A DNA stretch of 64,000 nt from Phycisphaerae bacterium (GTDB lineage Bacteria; Chloroflexota; Anaerolineae; 4572-78; J111), in the NCBI GenBank assembly GCA_028285035.1, contig JANQQF010000090.1, positions 1-64,000 on the forward strand, written 5' to 3'. The stretch's first letter is position 1. Every line of letters starts with the position of its first letter. Positions 35,932 to 44,865 of the stretch are shown piece after piece. Made by a program: the position numbers and the translations under genes. The notes below the pieces were generated by a model. It saw only the letters and a list, made by a program, of their open reading frames with translations, was not told the DNA's origin and searched no databases.

Positions 35932-35981
35932 AAATGAAAGTCATCCTTCACTCAAAATTTTATACACACATAAAACAAAGC

Positions 35982-36020
35982 TCACAGAGAACAGAAACTG
36001 TACACCAAGTATCTCTGTGA
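35982..36020 (-). terminator. possible terminator of the DUF3160 gene
   Basis: TCACAGAGA and TCTCTGTGA (35982-35990 and 36012-36020) form a nine-base-pair stem with a 21-base loop. Read on the minus strand it is followed by a T-rich stretch, GCTTTGTTTT. It lies 35 bases beyond the stop codon at 36056. Confidence 0.45.
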
Positions 36021-36055
36021 ACTTTATTTTAGTTTTTATTTTTACACCACCATCT

Positions 36056-38293
36056 TTATGGCACGACAAATGACTGAGTCCAACTCGGTTGTGCAGGTTT
36101 AGGGTCCAAGGCCTGCCACGCCTCATCAGTCAAACGATCTGCCATTGGCCACGGAAATTCATAGTAGGAGAAAACGCCACCTTGGGTCAAAGTTGGCTGG
36201 CCATCAATTGGAGCAATGACCCAAATCACAAAGGCATCTCCTATAGCCTGCTCTAACACCTGCTGCGTATTAGGGTCAGTATGCACATCAGCTACAATGG
36301 CCAACCGGCCATCAGTCGCGGAAATTAACTCAGGGTCCTGTACAGAGGTAATTAGCTCCAAGACATCACCAAGGTTACGGATTTGGTTCTGTTCTTCGGG
36401 GGCCAAGGGTTGATTGGCTAACTCTTTCTCCGCCATACGGGTCATCCCTTGTAACAGGGCATTGAGCAAGGTGAATTTTGTCCGAAAATCATCATTTAGC
36501 AAACCGCGCCCCTCCAACCCACGTTGAGTCTGGCTGACCAACGCGGTTAATCGAGCAAAAACCTCAGGCCGAGGCTCTACATAGCCATTCACTTGCTGGG
36601 GTTCCGGTTGAACGCTTGTGATCCCAATCGTAGCACTCTGTTTGGCATACAGAATGGTATCATGCTTAAGTTCAGCCCAAGACCCTAAAAAGGTATGCAT
36701 ATCTTTGTCAGCCCAGGCCTCATTTTGCATAAAGACGGGATACCCTTCACCCACAGGCGTGAGCAAAGGCTGTATGGTGGATAACCACCCCCAATATAAA
36801 TTCTCGTTCCATTGTTCAGGGGACAGGGCAGCAAACTCACTGCGCAATTGGTCAATTTGGGCCGTGTAATTTTCAAAACGACCTTGGTCATACAAATCAA
36901 GCGAAAGATTGTACGCTCGGTCGGAGCCTAACACCGCCGCCACATCGAGGGCCGAGGGTAACGTACGAGGTTCAGCCTGTGTCCCGACCTTGTCATAGAC
37001 AACTTGTTGAAAAATATAGGCATCAGGCACAAAGCGCTGTCCCATAAATCGAAAGCCTTGGGTGACCGTCGCTGCATCTTGCTCGTCGGTCACCAAACTG
37101 CTAATGATTTGGGGTGGTCGAAAAGCCGAGGCTTGCGCGATGAACTGATCCAGTTGGGTGTCGTCTTCTATCTCTTGAGGGTTGAAGGTATCACTATAAA
37201 CGGTTTGAATGAGGGACAAGTAATCATAAATGGTCAGATCATCTGCTTTGCCCACAAAGAAAACGGTTGGCTCATAAATTCGATCCCAAACAGCCAAGGC
37301 GGGTCGATCGCCAACCTTAGTTGTACCTAAAGCGGCGGTCATCAGAATGGCTTGTCGGGTTTCAAAACGCCCTGTCTCAATCGCATCGGGGGTTGTCCCG
37401 GGTTGGAGGCGAAAGCCAATTCGACCAAACCACATCATCGCCTGAAAATAGCGCTCAAACGTTTCATTCCGGGTGTAATGCCCACGTGGGGTATACTGGC
37501 TATAATCTTCTTCATAGCCAAATATTGGTGAGACCGTTGCCCCAGCCTGCGCTTCAATCAAGGCCACCTCTGCCGATACCAACTCCGCTACATCAGCAGG
37601 TGGGGTAAAGTTGGGGTCGAGTAAACTCAACGCGACGCTAAAATAGGCAGCGTTACGCAGCGCAGCTTCTTGAGGTGCGCCGCTCAAGGAAAGTATTTGA
37701 ACTTCGCTTTCCTGTAAAAGCACTTGGCTTAACGCGGTTAGATCGCCATAAAAGTGATTGATTTCTGCATCACGTAACACAAAGTTAAATAAAACGTGAT
37801 AAGTATGGAGCATCGCATCTGTCGTAACAAAGATTGGCTGATTTTGGGCATTCGCATTTTTGTAAACATCATAAAGTTGCCCAAATTGGGCCGGTGTCAC
37901 GACAAACCCGTTCGCTTCCAAGGCGGCTTGTTGAGCTGGATTAAATTGGGCAGCTACCTCAGGATTAGCCAAGGCGCTCAGGCTTGTTTCATAGGGGGGT
38001 ACGCTAGGCGAAATCGAAAAAGCCACTGGCTCATAGCTTGAATATCCTTCACCTTGAGTGATAGCTGGGAGAACATACGAGATAGGCGGACCGGCGGGTG
38101 TTGGGCTAGGTAGAGGTTCAGTAGGAATGGGGGTGGGTTCTTCGGTGACGACCTCAGCAATCTCTGGGGTGGGTGTCACAAACTCAACTTGAGTTCGGGT
38201 GGGCTCTTCCACAATGGGCGGGTCGGTATTTCCACAACTTGTTAGGATTATGAGAAAAAGTAGGATAAATGTAAGTCTTGTGCTTGTAGTCAT
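36056..38293 (-). CDS. DUF3160 lipoprotein
   Basis: A 745-residue lipoprotein with lipobox LTSC at about 17-20, a Thr/Pro-rich spacer (about 30-75), and a large DUF3160 domain with the recognisable IFVTTDAMLHTYHVLFNFVL near its start. The family is common in bacteria and archaea and has no established function. Conserved blocks later include PRGHYTRNETFERYFQAMMW and VADVHTDPNT. Its position beside other TP-spacer surface proteins suggests an envelope role. Confidence 0.88.
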   Translation of the reverse strand: MTTSTRLTFILLFLIILTSCGNTDPPIVEEPTRTQVEFVTPTPEIAEVVTEEPTPIPTEPLPSPTPAGPPISYVLPAITQGEGYSSYEPVAFSISPSVPPYETSLSALANPEVAAQFNPAQQAALEANGFVVTPAQFGQLYDVYKNANAQNQPIFVTTDAMLHTYHVLFNFVLRDAEINHFYGDLTALSQVLLQESEVQILSLSGAPQEAALRNAAYFSVALSLLDPNFTPPADVAELVSAEVALIEAQAGATVSPIFGYEEDYSQYTPRGHYTRNETFERYFQAMMWFGRIGFRLQPGTTPDAIETGRFETRQAILMTAALGTTKVGDRPALAVWDRIYEPTVFFVGKADDLTIYDYLSLIQTVYSDTFNPQEIEDDTQLDQFIAQASAFRPPQIISSLVTDEQDAATVTQGFRFMGQRFVPDAYIFQQVVYDKVGTQAEPRTLPSALDVAAVLGSDRAYNLSLDLYDQGRFENYTAQIDQLRSEFAALSPEQWNENLYWGWLSTIQPLLTPVGEGYPVFMQNEAWADKDMHTFLGSWAELKHDTILYAKQSATIGITSVQPEPQQVNGYVEPRPEVFARLTALVSQTQRGLEGRGLLNDDFRTKFTLLNALLQGMTRMAEKELANQPLAPEEQNQIRNLGDVLELITSVQDPELISATDGRLAIVADVHTDPNTQQVLEQAIGDAFVIWVIAPIDGQPTLTQGGVFSYYEFPWPMADRLTDEAWQALDPKPAQPSWTQSFVVP

Positions 38294-38458
38294 AGTTCGT
38301 CTCCTCTGTAGCTAAATTTTCGTTGACAAAACCCTCGTCCCTTACTCAGAAAAATTGTACCATGCGTCATATCAAAAAAAAACATTGTAATCATATTCAG
38401 AATATCGATTGAATGTGCATCTTTGTATAATTTCCTATGGGCAAGTATGATTCCGTTT

Positions 38459-39502
38459 ATGCCAGACACATTATCAATTGAACAATTTATAACACACCAT
38501 CAAAAATTTCCCGTGGTTGATGTACGAACCCCAACAGAATTTACTCGGGGTCATCTACCTGGGGCCACCAACATCCCCCTTTTTAGTGATGAAGAGCGGG
38601 CGATGGTTGGCACAGCTTACGCCCAAGAAAGTAAGAAAGCCGCAATTTTACAAGGTCTTGACTTTGTCGGGCCCAAAATGCGGCAGTTACTTGAGCAAGC
38701 TGACACAGTTGTTGAAAGGAACACCTTGTTATTTTATTGTTGGCGCGGGGGAATGCGTAGCCAAAGTTTGGCCTGGCTTGGCGATTTATATGGCTACACG
38801 ACATACAGCTTGGAAGGGGGGTACAAAACATTTCGACGGTACATATTAGACACATTTGAACAACGTCTCCCACTGATGGTCCTTGGCGGCAAAACAGGGT
38901 CCGGAAAAACGGCCATACTTAAGGCATTGGCCCAATTAGGCCAGCAATTTGTTGATTTAGAAGGGTTGGCCCAACACAAAGGATCGGCCTTTGGGGGGTT
39001 AGGACAACCCTGTCAGCCTACTCAACAACAGTTTGAAAATGATTTGGGAATGATTTTCCGGGAGGTGGACAAAACTCAGCCTGTGTGGATTGAGGATGAA
39101 AGCCGATATGTGGGACAAATCATTTTACCGATTGAATTTTGGCGGCAAAAATTTAAAGCACCGATCCTCTACATTGATGTCCCGCTTGAATTGCGGGTTG
39201 AGCGATTGGTGCAGGAGTATGGGCAGCAAAGCCAAGCCCAGTTAGCCGCTTCCATCCAAAAAATCAAACAACGATTAGGTGGGATGGAGACGGAACAAGC
39301 CCTCAACGCGCTCTATCGTGATGATTACCATACCTGTTGTGCCATTCTGCTTGAGCATTATTATGACAAGGCTTATCTTCACAGCCTAGAGCGAAAACAG
39401 CCAAAAAACCTTCATCATCTCAAACTCACCTCACTCGATCCACTTGAAAATGCCAAGACTATTCTCGATAGCCAGCTTATATTCACCCCCCAACATTTAT
39501 AG
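38459..39502 (+). CDS. mnmH: tRNA 2-selenouridine synthase
   Basis: A 347-residue enzyme (SelU) that replaces sulfur with selenium in the wobble uridine of some tRNAs, using selenophosphate and geranyl intermediates. The rhodanese domain (about 1-130) has VVDVRTPTEF and the catalytic Cys in FYCWRGGMRS. The P-loop half has GGKTGSGKTAILKAL and DLEGLAQHKGSAFGGLG. ATG 38459 aligns best with the known N-terminus; ATG 38447 and TTG 38423 are alternatives, and a TATAAT sits at 38426-38431. No selenophosphate synthetase (selD) lies in this window. Confidence 0.95.
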   Translation: MPDTLSIEQFITHHQKFPVVDVRTPTEFTRGHLPGATNIPLFSDEERAMVGTAYAQESKKAAILQGLDFVGPKMRQLLEQADTVVERNTLLFYCWRGGMRSQSLAWLGDLYGYTTYSLEGGYKTFRRYILDTFEQRLPLMVLGGKTGSGKTAILKALAQLGQQFVDLEGLAQHKGSAFGGLGQPCQPTQQQFENDLGMIFREVDKTQPVWIEDESRYVGQIILPIEFWRQKFKAPILYIDVPLELRVERLVQEYGQQSQAQLAASIQKIKQRLGGMETEQALNALYRDDYHTCCAILLEHYYDKAYLHSLERKQPKNLHHLKLTSLDPLENAKTILDSQLIFTPQHL

Positions 39503-39557
39503 ACTGTTACCTGCAGGACAGGTCAAAAATCAGGGGAAGTGTGTAGGTGGTATGATT

Positions 39558-39575
39558 GGGCATTTCAGAATGCCC
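39558..39575. other. short hairpin after mnmH
   Basis: GGGCATT / AATGCCC around a TCAG tetraloop, seven perfect pairs, 55 bases after the mnmH stop. There is no T-run, so it is not a typical terminator. Confidence 0.45.
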
Positions 39576-39583
39576 TAGCGGAC

Positions 39584-39640
39584 TGAACAGTAGATAAAAA
39601 ATAGGCGCAGTCCCCAATTAAGAGAACTACGCCCTGTTCA
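39584..39640. terminator. nested inverted repeat between convergent genes
   Basis: Outer arms TGAACAG / CTGTTCA (39584-39590, 39634-39640) enclose inner GGCG...CGCC with AGT/ACT pairing. It sits between the mnmH end and the oxidoreductase end, so a transcription-stopping role for either strand is likely but unproven. Confidence 0.45.
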
Positions 39641-39654
39641 AACTTATTCTCTAA

Positions 39655-40656
39655 TTACAACAAAACAGGTCTGCCCGTTTCCGCAGATTCAACCATCGCC
39701 AACAAGCTTCGCAGAAAGTCTCGGCTACGGCTCAACGAAACAACAGGGTCAGCCCCATCAAGCACACACGCTTCCATCGCCTCAACCTCCGTGAGATACG
39801 GATCTGTCGCCGGTGTGACAAACAAAGACTCGGTATCATCATCCCGGATTAAGCGAACCAAAGCATCGCTTCCATCAGACCCTGGCTTCCACGGTTTCTC
39901 CATTTGAATGATACCATCGTTACCAACGATGTGGGTACCGATGCGGAAGGGGGTGCGGAAGCTGGAGGTGATTTGGGCCACGACGCCATTCGAGAAGCGA
40001 AGCTGGCCAGCGATAGCAACTTCAACCCCCGTTTCGCCTAACGTACGATTAGCAAACACTTCCACGGGAGGACCGGCATTGGCCATCGTAATGGCCATAC
40101 TATTGGGATATACGCCCACATCCCACATACTTCCCCCCGCCAAATCAACACTCAAACGAATGTTACTGCTATTTTCAGGGGGAAGATAAAAATGAAACCA
40201 ACTGTTAATAAAACGAGTTTCCCCAATTGCGCCTGAGTTAACCAACTCTTGAACTTTGTGAGTTTGGGGGTGATGCAAGTACATAAAAGCTTCAAAAACC
40301 GTCACATTGTTTGCCGTCGCCGCCGCTTCTACTTTGTCTAACTCCTCCAATGTCGTGACCAGCGGCTTCTCACACAACACGTGTTTGCCTGCCTCAGCGG
40401 CTTTTACGGTCCACTCGCAGTGCAGTGAATTGGGCAAAGGGTTGTAAACAGCGTCAATATTAGGATCCGCTAACATTTCTTCATAACTACCATAAGCCTT
40501 GGGAATACCGTTGTCTTCAGCATAAGCTTTAGCCCGATCTAAATCGCGGCTGGCTACTCCAGCTAATTCACTTCGAGATGCCTCTTTAATTGGCCCCAGA
40601 AGTGAACGATTAATACGAGCTGTAGATAAAATACCCCATCGAATCTTGTCTGCCAT
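39655..40656 (-). CDS. Gfo/Idh/MocA family oxidoreductase
   Basis: A 333-residue NAD(P)-dependent sugar or inositol dehydrogenase. The N-terminal Rossmann fold reads RWGILSTARINRS, and the catalytic EKP is in HVLCEKPLVT. The C-terminal domain with GGSMWDVGVYP is typical of the family. It is the last gene of the ABC transporter operon (44424 to 39655), 108 bases after the permease stop, which suggests it oxidises the imported sugar or its derivative. The precise substrate cannot be told. Confidence 0.93.
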   Translation of the reverse strand: MADKIRWGILSTARINRSLLGPIKEASRSELAGVASRDLDRAKAYAEDNGIPKAYGSYEEMLADPNIDAVYNPLPNSLHCEWTVKAAEAGKHVLCEKPLVTTLEELDKVEAAATANNVTVFEAFMYLHHPQTHKVQELVNSGAIGETRFINSWFHFYLPPENSSNIRLSVDLAGGSMWDVGVYPNSMAITMANAGPPVEVFANRTLGETGVEVAIAGQLRFSNGVVAQITSSFRTPFRIGTHIVGNDGIIQMEKPWKPGSDGSDALVRLIRDDDTESLFVTPATDPYLTEVEAMEACVLDGADPVVSLSRSRDFLRSLLAMVESAETGRPVLL

Positions 40657-40764
40657 AGGTTGATTTCCTTTCAGTCACAAAATTTGTGTAGTAGCGTAAA
40701 AAAGCAAACGGGGACGAAAGAAGATACTCTTTCAATCCCCGTGTCAAAACAAAGTTGTAAATAA

Positions 40765-41670
40765 TTATCCCTTCAATGAACCCGCCAACAAACCTCGTAG
40801 GAAGTAACGACCAAGAACAATGTAAACCAAAAGTGTCGGCAATGCTGTCAGGAAGGCCGCAGCCATTTGCACGTTCCATTCCACAGTAAAACTACCGGCC
40901 AAATTATTCAAGGCCACAGTCATCGGCTGGCCCTGGTTCTGCACGATGGTCACCGCAAAAATAAAATCGTTCCAGATATTAGTGAATTGCCAAATCAACA
41001 CGACCACAAACGCAGGGATTGAAAGGGGTAAAATGATATAGCGATAGATGCTAAAAATATTACCACCATCGATGCGGGAGGCTTCAATAATCTCTTTCGG
41101 AATATTGGCATAGTAGTTACGGAAAATTAACCCTGCAATGGGGATACTATAAACCACGTGAACAAAGATCAAACCCCATAAATTCCCATCAAGTCCCATC
41201 TCTCGCAAAGTGAGTTTCAGGGGGATGAGAATTGCCTGATAGGGGATGAACATTCCAAAAAGAACAAATGGGAAAACGATGTCGGCATACTTAAATTTCC
41301 ACTTCGCCAACAAATAGCCATTGATAGAGCCAAGTGCTGTTGATAAAAGGGTGGCAGGGATGGTCATAAAGACGCTGTTGTAGAAGGCTTGCCCCATCCC
41401 AATTACCGCTGAACTACCAAACCAGGCTTCATAAAAACTATCAAAGCAGAAAATAAATGGGTTGGTACAGGCATCTAGCGTCAAAAGTGGGGGGAATTCC
41501 CACATTGTATAGAGATTGATGTCAGTATACTGTTTGAAACTGGTAATCAGGATTAGGTAAACGGGCAGGATGTAAAATATCGAGAAACCGATCAGAACAA
41601 GATAGATAATTAATCGGGAAATCTTAAATTTAGAGCGTGGTTTCGGGGATGCAATGGATTGTGTGGCCAT
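40765..41670 (-). CDS. carbohydrate ABC transporter permease (MalG-like)
   Basis: A 301-residue inner membrane permease with six predicted helices and the cytosolic EAA loop EASRIDGGNIFSIYRYIIL, which docks to the ATPase. It belongs to the CUT1 family with the adjacent permease. Its start overlaps the stop of that gene by one base (41670), so expression is coupled. No ATP-binding subunit is encoded in the operon. Confidence 0.94.
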   Translation of the reverse strand: MATQSIASPKPRSKFKISRLIIYLVLIGFSIFYILPVYLILITSFKQYTDINLYTMWEFPPLLTLDACTNPFIFCFDSFYEAWFGSSAVIGMGQAFYNSVFMTIPATLLSTALGSINGYLLAKWKFKYADIVFPFVLFGMFIPYQAILIPLKLTLREMGLDGNLWGLIFVHVVYSIPIAGLIFRNYYANIPKEIIEASRIDGGNIFSIYRYIILPLSIPAFVVVLIWQFTNIWNDFIFAVTIVQNQGQPMTVALNNLAGSFTVEWNVQMAAAFLTALPTLLVYIVLGRYFLRGLLAGSLKG

Positions 41671-42698
41671 TATGCTTCCTCCTGCTGTCGTAGACTAATC
41701 GTTAAATAGGGAATGATGAGGATGGAGACCAAAATCAACAAGACCACCCCAATCGCAGCCCCTTGAGCAAAACGTGATTGGCCGTAGGTGGTGTCCATCA
41801 TATTGAGGGCTGGCACGTCCTTCACAAAGCCTTGCCCTTCACCGCCCATAGCCACAACGAGGTCATAAATTTTCAATGAGATATGGGCTAGAATGATAAC
41901 CACACTGAGGGTTACCGGGCGGAGGAGGGGGATGATGATGTGGCGGTAAATCTCCCACTCGGTGGCCCCATCAACGCGGGCGGCTTCACGCAGATCATCG
42001 GGAATACCACGCAAACCTGCCAGATAAAGGGCCATTGTATAGCCTGACAACTGCCACATTGCTGCAATGACCAAGGTGATGACCCCTAGCGACAGACCAA
42101 AGCTTGGTGACGCGAACCAACCGAGGCCAATGTTGGTCAAGAGGGCACCTAGCCCAGAGTCGGTGGGGATCGAGTAGACTACATCACTAGCCCAATTTGG
42201 TTTGAAGAAACCAAAGCCAAAATTCTCAAACAGCAGGTTGATACCAGTACTTCCCACGTTGGAGTCGCCTGGCGTAAACAACCATCGCCACGCCAGGCCT
42301 GTCACAATGAAGGAGATTGCCATCGGAAAGAGGAAGACGGCCCTGAATATGGCCTCTCCTACAATTTGCCGATCAAGTATTGCCGCCAGGGTAAATCCAA
42401 TGAGAATACAGCCAACAATGAAAAGGAAGGTGAAACCGATAATATTTCGCATGCCAGCGGCGAAGCGGCGGGCATCAATCCCTGCCGCATATCGCTCATT
42501 AGAGCCAAAGAGCCGAGCGTATGAGTCAAAACCAGCATAGCTATAATCCGCTTGAGCGCCACGAGTCCAATTCGACACAGAAACCCAGCCACTCCAACCA
42601 ATAAAACCATAAACAAAAATGATAACGGCAATCAGTGATGGTAAGAAGAATGTAAAACTTAGGATCTTCTCCCAATCTCTTTTCCAATTAATGCTCAT
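41670..42698 (-). CDS. carbohydrate ABC transporter permease (MalF-like)
   Basis: A 342-residue permease with at least six hydrophobic helices, an N-terminal extra-long outer loop, and the EAA loop EAARVDGATEWEIYRHIIIP. It pairs with the MalG-like permease. It lies 190 bases after the binding-protein gene, and that gap contains a terminator-like hairpin and the tandem repeat at 42727. Confidence 0.94.
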   Translation of the reverse strand: MSINWKRDWEKILSFTFFLPSLIAVIIFVYGFIGWSGWVSVSNWTRGAQADYSYAGFDSYARLFGSNERYAAGIDARRFAAGMRNIIGFTFLFIVGCILIGFTLAAILDRQIVGEAIFRAVFLFPMAISFIVTGLAWRWLFTPGDSNVGSTGINLLFENFGFGFFKPNWASDVVYSIPTDSGLGALLTNIGLGWFASPSFGLSLGVITLVIAAMWQLSGYTMALYLAGLRGIPDDLREAARVDGATEWEIYRHIIIPLLRPVTLSVVIILAHISLKIYDLVVAMGGEGQGFVKDVPALNMMDTTYGQSRFAQGAAIGVVLLILVSILIIPYLTISLRQQEEA

Positions 42699-42726
42699 CT
42701 CATCCCTCTAAAAATAGTAATTAGGT

Positions 42727-42783
42727 CTAACGCAAGTCGTTAGGGCTAACGCAAGTCGTTAGTGGTTAGTGGTTAGCGGTTAG
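42727..42783. repeat. tandem 19-bp repeat plus TGGTTAG heptamers
   Basis: Two identical copies of CTAACGCAAGTCGTTAG (42727-42743 and 42746-42762), each itself an inverted repeat CTAACG/CGTTAG, are followed by TGGTTAG, TGGTTAG and CGGTTAG (42763-42783). They lie in the gap ahead of the first permease gene, 28 bases before its start. Confidence 0.85.
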
Positions 42784-42835
42784 CGGGATCTATCTAGCCA
42801 CCAACAACCAGTCACCAAAAACTGATGTTATTAAA

Positions 42836-42867
42836 AAGTGAGGCAACCCAATTGGGTTGCCTCACTT
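42836..42867 (-). terminator. terminator-like hairpin after the binding-protein gene
   Basis: A perfect 32-base palindrome: AAGTGAGGCAACCC pairs with GGGTTGCCTCACTT around AATT. On the minus strand it is followed by T-rich DNA (TTTTTAATAA). It lies 22 bases after the binding-protein stop and would reduce read-through into the permease genes. Confidence 0.85.
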
Positions 42868-42888
42868 AGAAAATCAAAGAACTAAAGC

Positions 42889-44424
42889 TTATTGCGGGAA
42901 GCCAGCATCTTCAGCAGCGAGGACTAAAGCAGCTTGGGCCGCTTCTACGTCACGGTCAGAGGCAAACTGAGTTGCGATTTGACCGAATTGCGCTTGCCAA
43001 GATGGGATAGCGCCAGAGCCGTGAGTAACCATCGGCTGGATTGCACTTGTGGCGAAGTCGTCAGCAGAGCCTTGGAAGTAGGCGCGGCGATCTTCTGGGA
43101 AGGTGCTGTAGTCACAGTCGGTTCGGGCGCAGATAGAGCCTTTGTTTTGATTGAAGGCTTCCTGAGCTTCTTTACTGGTGATGATCTCAACGAACGCACG
43201 AGCATTTTCTGGGTTTGGCGCTGCTTTAGTAATGGCGAAACCATCAGAAACGAGGTGGAACTGACCAGCGTTGCCAGGTGGTGAGGCCCAAGTTACTTTG
43301 TCCAAAGCACCTTTTGCAATCACTTCACCATAGGCCCAGTCACCCATAATGTTGAAAGCAGCTTGGTCGTTGATGACAAGGTCGATACCACCAACCCAGC
43401 CAATTGTACCACGGTCTTCGTTAGAGCAGTCCAACATGCCAGCGAAGTTTTCCAAAGCGGTAGCTACATCAGGGTCGGTCCAAGATACAGAACCATCCCA
43501 CAAGCCTTTAGCTTTTTCTGGGCCAACTGTACCAATTACAACAACTTCAAAAGTGTGGCTCAACTCAAAGCCATCAGCAATACCCAAGCCCAAGGGGATG
43601 ATGCCTTGCTCTTGCAATGTGGCACAAGCTGCAAAGAATTCATCAAAGTTAGTTGGAACTTCAACGCCAGCCGCAGCCAGAACTTCAGTGTTTGTCCACA
43701 TTACGTTACCACGGTGGATGTTCAACGGAACAGTGTACGTGTTGTCACGAATTTTCAAGAGAGACTTCAAATCTTCAGGCATTACGTCAAGGGCGCCTGT
43801 TTCGATCAAAATATCATCAACCGGAACGAGGAACTCTTCTGGAGAGTACAATTCAGCTTCCAAACCAGCGTGCAACTGGAAGGTATCGAAGGGGTCGCCA
43901 GCGATCAATTTGTTCAAGTTAGCACCTTGGAAGTTCACTCCAGCACCACCAGCGATACCTGCGTGGATCAACTCAACATCTGGATTTGCTTCACGATAGA
44001 GTTTGTAAACTTCGTTTACACCAGCAAACTCACCACCAGAGGTCCACCAGTTACCAACTTGGAGCTGACCAGCAGCACCACTAGCAAACAGTTCACCAAT
44101 GTCAGACTCGATGTTAAAGTCAGCCATAAAGGCAACCGCATCTTCTTGAGCGGGGATCAACAGTTTGGCCCCTACTTCAATTGCATCGGGGTTTTCAATT
44201 TTAGCGTAGGAATCATCGTCCGCGTTTGCTTGGTTTGTCGCAGACATAATCGCCCAGTAAGCGTTTACATCACCATAAAACTTGTCGGCCAGCTTTGACA
44301 GCCAGTCGTCAGCTTGAACGGTATAATCTTCACCTTGGGCGGGGGGGGCAGCCGCTACCAATGAGGCTGGGATAGCAGCCATCAGAAATGAAAAAACTAA
44401 TACAGCAACTAATAACTTCTTCAT
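42889..44424 (-). CDS. sugar ABC transporter substrate-binding protein with LysM domain
   Basis: A 511-residue exported binding protein. The signal peptide (MKKLLVAVLVFSFLMAA...) ends near residue 25. Residues about 31-90 resemble a LysM domain (DYTVQADDWLSKLADKFYGD, with a PDAIEVGAKLLIPA end), here placed before a CUT1-type substrate-binding domain (about 115-510). The binding domain has GNWWTSGGEFAGVNEVY near its start and FAITKAAPNPENARAF near its end. The start ATG 44424 has AAGGAGGAG about eight bases upstream; the frame open to 44499 is not supported. LysM could tether the binding protein to the cell wall in an organism with no outer membrane. Confidence 0.9.
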   Translation of the reverse strand: MKKLLVAVLVFSFLMAAIPASLVAAAPPAQGEDYTVQADDWLSKLADKFYGDVNAYWAIMSATNQANADDDSYAKIENPDAIEVGAKLLIPAQEDAVAFMADFNIESDIGELFASGAAGQLQVGNWWTSGGEFAGVNEVYKLYREANPDVELIHAGIAGGAGVNFQGANLNKLIAGDPFDTFQLHAGLEAELYSPEEFLVPVDDILIETGALDVMPEDLKSLLKIRDNTYTVPLNIHRGNVMWTNTEVLAAAGVEVPTNFDEFFAACATLQEQGIIPLGLGIADGFELSHTFEVVVIGTVGPEKAKGLWDGSVSWTDPDVATALENFAGMLDCSNEDRGTIGWVGGIDLVINDQAAFNIMGDWAYGEVIAKGALDKVTWASPPGNAGQFHLVSDGFAITKAAPNPENARAFVEIITSKEAQEAFNQNKGSICARTDCDYSTFPEDRRAYFQGSADDFATSAIQPMVTHGSGAIPSWQAQFGQIATQFASDRDVEAAQAALVLAAEDAGFPQ

Positions 44425-44617
44425 TAGGATAAACTCCTCCTTGAATTTAATGTTAAATGATTTACAAAAAAGTAATCTACAACTTAAATAAACCTTCAAA
44501 ATTTATTGATTGTTTTTTGAGCAGCCTCCTTCATTAATTACAAAGAGTTTTTTATAGCCTTATCAAGACATCTCAATTTATTAGTAATTGAGATCATGCT
44601 GTGACCATAAGGCTAGA

Positions 44618-44646
44618 ATTGTAACACGAACCCATAAAACCGTCAA
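44618..44646 (-). promoter_or_regulatory. promoter for the ABC operon
   Basis: On the minus strand TTGACG, exactly 17 bases, then TACAAT (complement of ATTGTA at 44618-44623). It faces the binding-protein gene. The operator-like TGTTACGTAACA lies 16 bases upstream of its -35, consistent with an activator position. Confidence 0.65.
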
Positions 44647-44662
44647 CAGATTTATCATACTC

Positions 44663-44674
44663 TGTTACGTAACA
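44663..44674. promoter_or_regulatory. candidate operator TGTTACGTAACA
   Basis: A perfect 12-base palindrome, upstream of the -35 element of the ABC operon promoter. A nearby TTTGTTG/CAACAAA pair (44698-44714, three-base spacer) is a second candidate. The binding protein family is unknown; GntR- or LacI-type would be reasonable. Confidence 0.5.
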
Positions 44675-44851
44675 AAATCCGTAATCTGTCAACTTATTTT
44701 GTTGGGTCAACAAACTAAATCGATATTAGCTTAACATTGAACAATTGTCAAAATCCTAATATTCAATCTCCTAAAGCTAAAGTCTTAATTATTTAAGGGT
44801 GCCTCTAGTCTAGGGCAAATCTAGCGAATATCTACAAGCCTACAACTAATC

Positions 44852-44865
44852 TGTGCAATTGCACA
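44852..44865. promoter_or_regulatory. candidate operator TGTGCAATTGCACA
   Basis: A perfect 14-base palindrome, 124 bases before the start at 44989. Its half-site TGTGC recalls but does not match the CRP half-site TGTGA. It could serve the 44989 operon or the ABC operon on the other strand. Confidence 0.45.

Noticed and set aside
35537..36073. Long open frame on the plus strand opposite the Thr-Pro lipoprotein
   Set aside because: Its Gly/Val-rich repetitive translation is the complement of the Thr/Pro spacer; no SD or family match.
42763..42783. TGGTTAG heptamers as a telomere-like or integration signal
   Set aside because: Only three imperfect copies, internal to an operon.
42202..44298. 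Several plus-strand open frames opposite the ABC permease and binding-protein genes
   Set aside because: Codon shadows of well-supported minus-strand genes.
40765..44424. ABC transporter incomplete because it lacks an ATPase gene
   Set aside because: CUT1 systems frequently share an ATPase encoded elsewhere; the absence alone is not an anomaly.
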